Shown: in pieces, positions 1 to 5,800 of the stretch
Layout: each line of letters starts with the position of its first letter
How positions within the stretch are numbered: the first letter of the stretch is position 1
Assembly (NCBI GenBank): GCA_029857655.1
Contig: JAOUGR010000125.1
Coordinates: 1-6,350, forward strand
Length of the DNA: 6,350 nt
From: Gammaproteobacteria bacterium
Lineage (GTDB): Bacteria > Pseudomonadota > Gammaproteobacteria > Steroidobacterales > Steroidobacteraceae
Direction: 5' to 3'
The notes under the pieces: generated by a model
What the model was told of the DNA's origin: nothing
Databases searched by the model: none
Seen by the model: only the letters and a program-made list of their open reading frames with translations
Position numbers and translations under genes: made by a program

Positions 1-230
1 TGCTCGAACTTGCCGTTGGGGTCGTAGTTGAAGCTGCCGTCGGCGTTTACGGTCAGCAGCGCACCCGACTTGAGTTCAATCGTATTGCCCACGTTGTCCG
101 CCGAACCGTTGACAGCGCTGATCTTCGTGGGTTGCCCGTTCTCGACGTCGGTGTCGTTCTTGAGCAGATTGCCGCTGGACGTTGCGGTGTCCTCGTCGGT
201 CGTAAAGGCGTCGTCCTTGGCGACCGGCGC
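1..230 (-). repeat. VCBS/tandem-95 repeat, unit 2 of downstream gene (cut by window edge)
   Basis: Residues 297-372 start at APVAKDDAFTTDEDT and continue through NLLKNDTDVENG and GSFNYDPNGKFE, where the window ends. The landmarks are the same as in unit 1. Its distal 60 bp closely match a module of the other repeat gene at 5880-5939. Confidence 0.9.
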
Positions 231-1118
231 ATCATTCACGCCGGCGACATCGATGATCACCGTAGCCGTATTGCTTTCCGCGCCCTCCGCGTCGAGTGCG
301 GTGTAGGTAAAGCTGTCTTGCGCGGTCTCGCCATCGGCAAGGTGTTCAAACCTGCCGTTGGCGTCGTACGTGAAGCTGCCATCCTCGTTCACGGTCAGCA
401 GGGCGCCCGAAGCCAGCGTGATCATGGCATTCACGTTAACGGCTTCGCCGTTCACCGAGCTCACTGACACCGGCTTCCCGTCCTCGAGGTCCTTGTCGTT
501 GGCGAGCACGTTGCCAGCAGTGGGCAGGTCTTCGTTCGCCGTATGGACATCGTCGACCGCCACCGGCTCGGTATTGGTCACGATCTCCACGATCTTGAGA
601 TACTCGAAGTTGGTGACCGTGAGGTTGAAACTCTGGAACTGGAAATACTTGGCGCCGCTCGTGAGGAAGGCCTGGAACGCGGCGATGTCCGACTGCGCGA
701 GCTGCAGCTCGGCCGAGGTCAGCGTGAGCTGCAGCGTATCCAGGTTCTTGCCGCCGTCGTAGAAGTCGGACGAGCCCACGTTTTCCGACGCGGTGTAATT
801 GAGCGTGTCATTGCCGTTGCCGCCAAGGACGATGTCGCTGCCGGCGCCGCCGTCAAGAATGTCGTTGCCGTTGCCGCCGTCGAGGAGGTCGTTGCCGGAG
901 CCGCCGTCGAGCGTGTCGCTACCATTGCCGCCGAACAGGAGGTCATTGCCGGAACCGCCGTCCATCGTGTCGCTGCCGTTGCCGCCGAGCAGGAGGTCGT
1001 TGCCGTCGCCGCCGTCGATGATGTCGTCGCCATTCCCGCCCAACATGATGTCGGTTCCAGCAGTACCGCCGAGGACGTCGTCCCCGCTGGTGCCGATATT
1101 CAGAGCAAGAATGGTCAT
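1..1118 (-). CDS. RTX/VCBS repeat protein, N-terminal 372 residues (3' end outside window)
   Basis: The frame is open from ATG at 1118 to the window edge. Residues 9-107 are eleven uninterrupted RTX nonapeptides of the GGxGxDxLx type, which bind Ca2+ in a parallel beta-roll. Residues 108-183 form a non-repeat stretch rich in T, S, Q and F. Residues 184-296 are a complete VCBS/tandem-95 repeat (NEDLP, NVLAND, GSFTYD, VNDAP), and 297-372 begin a second. There is no N-terminal signal peptide or membrane segment, which fits type I secretion, whose signal would lie at the unseen C-terminus. I chose ATG 1118 because a GGAACGG sits just upstream and the RTX block follows at once. An in-frame ATG at 1148 (10 residues longer) and a GTG at 1139 lack a ribosome site; an in-frame stop lies at 1178-1176. 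Likely a secreted or surface adhesin; its ligand is unknown. Confidence 0.93.
   Translation of the reverse strand, partial: MTILALNIGTSGDDVLGGTAGTDIMLGGNGDDIIDGGDGNDLLLGGNGSDTMDGGSGNDLLFGGNGSDTLDGGSGNDLLDGGNGNDILDGGAGSDIVLGGNGNDTLNYTASENVGSSDFYDGGKNLDTLQLTLTSAELQLAQSDIAAFQAFLTSGAKYFQFQSFNLTVTNFEYLKIVEIVTNTEPVAVDDVHTANEDLPTAGNVLANDKDLEDGKPVSVSSVNGEAVNVNAMITLASGALLTVNEDGSFTYDANGRFEHLADGETAQDSFTYTALDAEGAESNTATVIIDVAGVNDAPVAKDDAFTTDEDTATSSGNLLKNDTDVENGQPTKISAVNGSADNVGNTIELKSGALLTVNADGSFNYDPNGKFE
231..569 (-). repeat. VCBS/tandem-95 repeat, unit 1 of downstream gene
   Basis: Residues 184-296 (113 aa) run from EPVAVDD to the VND before the next APVAKDD. They carry the family landmarks NED, NVLANDKDLEDG, SGALLTVNEDGSFTYD and DSFTYTALD. 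This longer subtype, with an FEHL element after the GSFTYD strand, matches residues 82-194 of the upstream repeat protein. Confidence 0.9.
798..1094 (-). repeat. RTX nonapeptide block, 11 units
   Basis: Eleven consecutive 27-bp units encode residues 9-107 of the downstream repeat protein. The first two units are degenerate (GTSGDDVLG and GTAGTDIML). The other nine follow GGxGxDxxx, for example GGNGSDTLD and GGSGNDLLD. The Gly and Asp positions are those that coordinate Ca2+ in RTX beta-rolls. There is no length change between units. Confidence 0.95.
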
Positions 1119-1123
1119 TTGCG

Positions 1124-1130
1124 CCGTTCC
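1124..1130 (-). promoter_or_regulatory. Weak Shine-Dalgarno supporting the ATG at 1118
   Basis: On the minus strand GGAACGG ends five bases before the ATG at 1118. It is a partial match to GGAGG. It favours this start over the in-frame ATG at 1148, which is preceded by a pyrimidine-rich stretch with no such motif. Confidence 0.45.
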
Positions 1131-1215
1131 ATGTGACACGTCCGTCATTGGACGCGAGCGGATTATGGGCAGCGGCTATAGCGGCGTGTGTCAGGAACCT
1201 TGCGCTATGTGGCAA

Positions 1216-1226
1216 ATTCCCGGAAT
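1216..1226. promoter_or_regulatory. Short inverted repeat, possible operator
   Basis: ATTCC-C-GGAAT is a perfect 5-bp inverted repeat around one base. It lies about 100 bp upstream of the RTX/VCBS start and within the only sizeable gap in the window. An 11-bp palindrome can occur by chance and I do not recognise it as the site of a named regulator. Confidence 0.2.
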
Positions 1227-1283
1227 GCGCTCTGGACGGCGGCGTGCCCTCTGCAGGGCGCGATCGAGCGAGGGCTGTAGCGC

Positions 1284-2813
1284 CTAGCGCGCCGCGCCGA
1301 GCAAGCGCAGGAAGGGCAGAAATTCGGAGAAGAAGAACTGCGCGCGGTCCTGGATATGGGCTTCGATATCCGCGTCCGACTCGAGAACCTGGCCGGCCTT
1401 GCGCAGCTTGAGACCGCCGGTGGCGATGGCGGCGTGCGCCCGGGCGATGGCTTCGCCTTCGCCCTTGGTTGCGCCGAGGAAGATGCGATCGATGAGGTTC
1501 ACGGCGACGCCAGCGCCGAGCACTGGCGAGGCGAGGTAGGTGTCCATGGCCCCTGTAGTGGGCGCGTTCAGCACGGCCGTATTGAAGCGATCAGTGCTTT
1601 CCCGGCGCGCGTCCGCGCCTTCGGCGGGCAGCGCGGGGAGGATGTTGCCGAGCGCCGACATGCCGAATAGGGCCTGGCGTAAGCGCGCGCGGTCCAGTCC
1701 CGCACACTCTGGCGCACGCGAAAGTTCAACAAATGTCATGGGCGCGCGGGCGAGGGTGTCCAGCACCGGCGCGTAGGCTTCCGTCTCCAGCGTCACCTCG
1801 CCGATGGGCGTAGGGGCCTGCAGGCGGCAGGAAGAGCGGGGGCGGATGAGCGTGAAACGTGTGCCCGCGAGCGTCGCGTCGAGCTGGGGCGGTGCAGCCT
1901 TCGGCGCGCCGCGCGTGAACACGTCCTTTCGGAATACCTGGTTGCGCGCGAAATCCTTGACGGTTTCCGCCAGTGCGCGATCGGGTATCCCGCCAACGAT
2001 CTTCGCCATCTCGGGCTTGAGGACGAATTGCTCGAAGTTGTCGACGAGCGCTGCGGAACCGGCATAGGCAAGCTTGGCGCCGGAGAGCTCGCGCGCCACG
2101 TCGGCGTGGTAGGACGGCGACCAATTGGCGTTGTGGTACTCGTGGGCGAGGTAGTGCGGGTCGTGCCGAGCCATGTCGGCGAGGCGCGCCGTCGCGAGCG
2201 GATTGGCGGTGAAGAAACGTGCCTCCGCCTTCAGCAGCCGGGCGGCAAATTCCATCGAGCGGCGCACTTTCTCTATGCGGTCACCCGCCCCGAGATTGGC
2301 GTGCTCGAACAGCAGGCGCTGCAGCGGCGCCACCTGGGCAAGGCCCGGCAGGCAGTTGTAACTGAGGTACACGATGCCGCCCGGCTTCAGGCGGCGGCGG
2401 ATGAACTCGAGCACCTGCTGCCGGTGCTCGCCGCCGATCCAGGACCAGACGCCGTGCAGGGTGATGAAGTCCGCGTCCTCGAGGTCCGTTTGCAGAAGCT
2501 CGGCGAAACTCTTCTCTAGAAAGCGGACGTTGCCGATGCCGGCGTCCTGCGCCAGTTTCCGCGCGTTGTGGATATGCGTCGGGTTGAAGTCCACTCCGCA
2601 GAAGCGGCCTTGTAGATTGGCTGCGGCGTGCAGGGCGGTCGAGTAGCCGTTGCCGCAGCCGAGCTCGTAGTAAGTGTAAGGTGCGGCTTGCGACGCGTCG
2701 ACGCCGCCCAGCAACGTGACGAAGCGCAGCTGCGCCGGGCTCAGCTCGCGGAAGTAGCCCCGGGTGTAGTCAATGTCGACGACATAGCCTTCGGACCAGG
2801 ACGGCTCGGCCAC
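1284..2813 (-). CDS. Class I SAM-dependent methyltransferase with PKMT-type regulatory domain
   Basis: This is a complete 509-residue protein. It transfers a methyl group from S-adenosylmethionine. Residues 10-36 carry the lead-in of this family (YVVDIDYTRGYFREL). The Rossmann domain covers about 45-157: motif I YYELGCGNG (48-56), the acidic end of beta-2 GVDFNP (73-78, Asp75), GVWSWI (121-126) and KPGGIVYLSYNCLPG (143-157). Residues about 205-302 match the methyltransferase regulatory domain (PF10119-like): HYLAHEYHNANWSP and FARNQVFRKDVFTRG. The C-terminus (about 330-509) resembles the helical/winged tail of these proteins. Relatives include the rickettsial protein-lysine methyltransferases that modify OmpB. 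There is no signal peptide, so it is cytoplasmic. The GTG start lies two bases after the stop of the upstream adhesin gene with no Shine-Dalgarno, suggesting coupled translation. The substrate is not shown by the sequence; a flanking adhesin is a reasonable guess. Confidence 0.93.
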   Translation of the reverse strand: MAEPSWSEGYVVDIDYTRGYFRELSPAQLRFVTLLGGVDASQAAPYTYYELGCGNGYSTALHAAANLQGRFCGVDFNPTHIHNARKLAQDAGIGNVRFLEKSFAELLQTDLEDADFITLHGVWSWIGGEHRQQVLEFIRRRLKPGGIVYLSYNCLPGLAQVAPLQRLLFEHANLGAGDRIEKVRRSMEFAARLLKAEARFFTANPLATARLADMARHDPHYLAHEYHNANWSPSYHADVARELSGAKLAYAGSAALVDNFEQFVLKPEMAKIVGGIPDRALAETVKDFARNQVFRKDVFTRGAPKAAPPQLDATLAGTRFTLIRPRSSCRLQAPTPIGEVTLETEAYAPVLDTLARAPMTFVELSRAPECAGLDRARLRQALFGMSALGNILPALPAEGADARRESTDRFNTAVLNAPTTGAMDTYLASPVLGAGVAVNLIDRIFLGATKGEGEAIARAHAAIATGGLKLRKAGQVLESDADIEAHIQDRAQFFFSEFLPFLRLLGAAR

Positions 2814-2818
2814 CGCTA
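2811..2818 (-). promoter_or_regulatory. Stop/start junction, probable translational coupling
   Basis: On the minus strand the junction reads TAG-CG-GTG: the stop of the large repeat protein (2818-2816), two bases, then the GTG of the methyltransferase (2813-2811). The preceding codons (GTC GAT CTG TTC) offer no purine-rich ribosome site, so ribosomes finishing the first gene probably reinitiate at the second. The two genes are almost certainly on one transcript. Confidence 0.7.
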
Positions 2819-5800
2819 GAACAGATCGACGTCGGCTGCGACGGGCGGGCCCGTAAACGCGGTATTGCTGAGCAAGTCCCAGCCGGCCGAGCTGGAGCCG
2901 AGCGAGGTTCCGGTGCCGCTGTACTCGAGGTGGCCGTGGCTGAACTTGGCGTAGTCCAGGCTCACCTGGTTGCTGGTCGCATTGACGGTGCTCAGCCCCG
3001 TCACTAGCACGTCCTCGAAGTAGTACTGGTCGACCAGCTGGGGCTTGCCGCCGCCGCTCTGGTAGGCCTCGACCTCAAGGAACTTGAAGTGCTGGCCCAT
3101 GGTCACCCCGTCGGTCAGATCGAGGATCTGCCTGCTCGAGCCCAGCGCCAGCACGACCTCGCTCGCGCTCACCTTGCCCGCACCGCCGCCGCCGCCCACC
3201 ACCAGGCCGCCGCTTTGCGACAGGCCCATGCTGAACGAATCAAGCTCCAGCCAGCCGGGCGCACCGTCGAAGGTGACGTAGTACTGCAGCTGTACATCCG
3301 TGGGCAGCGCCTCCAGGTCCTGTTTGGCCTTGAGGGCATCGCCCGCCACCGAGGGGCCGCCGGTGAAGCTCACGTTATTGGCGAAGTCAAACCCCGCTTC
3401 GCTCGTGGATTTCACGGCCCCGGTATTGGCATCGAATTCGACGTGACCGTGATTGAACTTGGCGAAGTCAAAGCTCAGGCTGTTGGCCGTCGAGAACGCA
3501 TTGCCGCTCGTCTGCAACGAGCTCACCAGCACATCCTCGAAGTAGTACTGATCGACCAGCCCGCTCTTCAGACCCGGCACGTAGGCCTCGATCTCCACGC
3601 CCTTCAGGTGCTGGCCCGCGGCCAGCGCCGCGGTCAGCTCCACCAGCGCTCTGCTCGAACCCAGCAGCGAGCTCACGTCGCTCGCCGTCACCATGCCCGC
3701 GCCCGCGCCGCCCCCAGCCGTCGCGCTGCCGCTATTGGACAGGCCCATGCTGAACCCCTCCAGCCGCAGCCACTCCCCACCGCTCACATCATCAAACCGG
3801 ATGTAGTAGTCCAGATCCGCACCCGACGGAACGCTGTCAAGAAGCTTGCCCGAGCCGCTGCTGCCCCCGCTCCCCGGCTCATTGAGCCCCGCCACCGTGA
3901 TGTTCACGCTTGCCGTATCCGTCCCGCCCTTGCCGTCGCTGATCGAATAATTGAACGAATCGACCACGCTCGTGCCCGCGGCAAGTGCCTGCAGCGCCGC
4001 CGACACCGTTGGGTTGTAGCTGAAGGACCCGTCTGCGCCCAGCGTCACGGCCGCGCCGCGCGCCGTGTTGAACGATCCCGCCGTGGTGACGGTGAGGGCG
4101 TCGCCTTCGGCATCCGTGTCGTTGGCGAGCACGTTGCCGACGATCGTCGTGTCTTCATTCGTGTTGCGCGCGTCGTTCACCGCATGCGGTGCGTCGTTCT
4201 TCCCAGCCACCGTCAGCGTCACCTTTGCAGTGTCGAAGCCGCCGTGGCCGTCGCTCACCGTGTATTCGAAGCTGTCGGTCTCGATCTGACCGGCGGGGAG
4301 GTACTGCAGGCCGACAGTCGGGTCGTAGACGACGTCGCCGGTCGCGTTGATCGAAACCGCGGCGCCGAGCGCGCTGGTCGCCGAGACCGAGAGTATCGAA
4401 AGAACGTCGTCCTCGATGTCCGTGTCGTTGGCTAGAAGCAGCGCGTCGTCGATGACGTAGATCGTATCCTCGTCGGTTGTCGCGCCGCTGCCCAGGTCAC
4501 CGGCCGACCACACCACCGCCTGTTCGAAGATCTGGTCCAACGTGGAGTTGGTGGCAGAGCGCGTTAGCTCCGAAAAGAACGGGGAACCTGCCGTTGCCAT
4601 GTGCACTGCACCCAGGAAGACGGTGCGGCCTGCGCCCACTACGTCGTAGGCGATCGCCGCACGGTCGGCGCCGTCGGTCGCCAGCACTGTTGCGGTAGAG
4701 TCGACGAGCGCTGCAACCTCGTGCGGGCCGACGAGCACGTAATTCGTGATGCCGGCGACGATCGGATGCGCAGAAGCGGGAACCGAAATGGTTCCTCCCG
4801 CCGGCGCGAAGGCCGACGCGGCGCTCGAGCTTCCCGCGGGGCTGATGTAGTCGGCATCGGCAGTTTCCTCACCGTACGCGGCGATCTTGCCGGCGAACAC
4901 CCCGGTGGTGACCACGCCGCCGCCCAGATCAACGAACTGCCTGAGCGCGGCGAAGATCTGCGTACCGTCGTAGTCGCTGCCCGTGCCGCCGTTCTCTCCC
5001 ACGACCACCACGTCGTAGGCGGCGAGCGCCGTCTGCCACTGCGCCAGCGTCGTAAACGCCGTAACAAGGATCGCGGTGGCGACGATGGCCGGACTGTCAT
5101 CGAGCTGTGCTGCCGCGTCGAGATACGTGCTCGCGCTGCCCCCCACCACCGCGACGCGGACCGCGCCGCCGCCGCTTGCGGGGATGACATCGTCCTTCGC
5201 CACCGGCGCGTCGTTCACCGACGCGATCTGCAGCGTGACTGTGGCGACCTGTGTTGCGAACTCGCCGTCGCTGGCCTGGTAGGTGAACGTGTCCACGCCG
5301 AACCAGTTGGCGTCGGGCGTGTAGGTGAATGAGCCGTCGCTGTTGAACACCAGAGCGCCGTTGGCCGGGTCGGTGAGCTTCGTCGCCGTCAGCGCATCGC
5401 CGTCGACGTCGATGTCGTTCCCGAGCACGTTGCCGCTGACCTCGACATCCTCATCCGACGTGAACAGGTCATTGAACGACGCCGGCGCATCGTTCACCGG
5501 GTTAATGGTCAGGCTGACCGTGGCGACGCTGGACTCGAGCGCGCCGTCGTTCGACCTGTAGGTGAACGAGTCGCTGCCGTTGAAGTTCGTGCCGGGCGTA
5601 TAGGTGAACGCGCCGTTGTCATTGAAGACCAGCAGGCCGTGCTGGGGCCCGAGCACCAGGGCCGTGCTCAGCGGGTCGCTCTCGGCGTCCTCGTCGTTGC
5701 CGAGCACGCTGCCACTCACGGCCACGTCCTCGTCGGTCGTGAATGCATCGCCCACAGCCTTGGGTGCGTCGTTGACCCCGAAAATCGTTATCTGCGCGTC

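Larger units (their letters stand above)
1119..1283. other. Intergenic region between methyltransferase and RTX/VCBS gene
   Basis: These 165 bp contain no supportable gene. They hold a perfect short inverted repeat (1216-1226), a 5-bp stem with a 4-nt loop and no T-tract (1246-1259), and a CATAAT hexamer on the minus strand (1167-1162). I found no -35 box at normal spacing and no intrinsic terminator. The third gene could therefore be read through from upstream or have its own weak or activated promoter. Confidence 0.6.

Noticed and set aside
798..1094. Possible CRISPR or minisatellite array
   Set aside because: The 27-bp units are contiguous with no spacers and encode RTX nonapeptides in frame.
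1118..1132. Five-codon leader frame ATG GAA CGG CGC AAA TGA overlapping the RTX gene start
   Set aside because: It overlaps the start in an ATGA arrangement, but it is too short to support and its GGAACGG is better explained as the ribosome site.
543..1136. Plus-strand open frame encoding a periodic Val/Ala-rich product
   Set aside because: The periodicity is the reverse complement of the 27-bp RTX repeat, and the frame lies wholly opposite the RTX/VCBS gene.
1162..1194. Possible sigma-70 promoter for the RTX/VCBS gene
   Set aside because: A CATAAT (-10-like) and a CTGACA (-35-like) are present on the minus strand but 21 bp apart, too far for a normal promoter; nothing suitable lies at 16-19 bp.
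943..1215. Minus-strand open frame overlapping the RTX start in another frame
   Set aside because: Its product is His/Arg-rich and low in complexity, and the RTX frame over the same bases is unmistakable.
1246..1259. Possible intrinsic terminator after the methyltransferase
   Set aside because: The stem is only 5 bp with a 4-nt loop and no T-tract follows on the minus strand.
2819..3844. Type VI secretion locus
   Set aside because: Only Hcp-like domains fused to an adhesin are present; no sheath, baseplate, VgrG or ClpV gene lies in the window.
3089..4435. Long plus-strand open frame (448 codons) opposite the adhesin
   Set aside because: It is antisense to well-supported VCBS and Hcp-like coding sequence. 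Its product is rich in Arg, His and Ala with no recognisable domain, as expected for a shadow frame in GC-rich repeat DNA.
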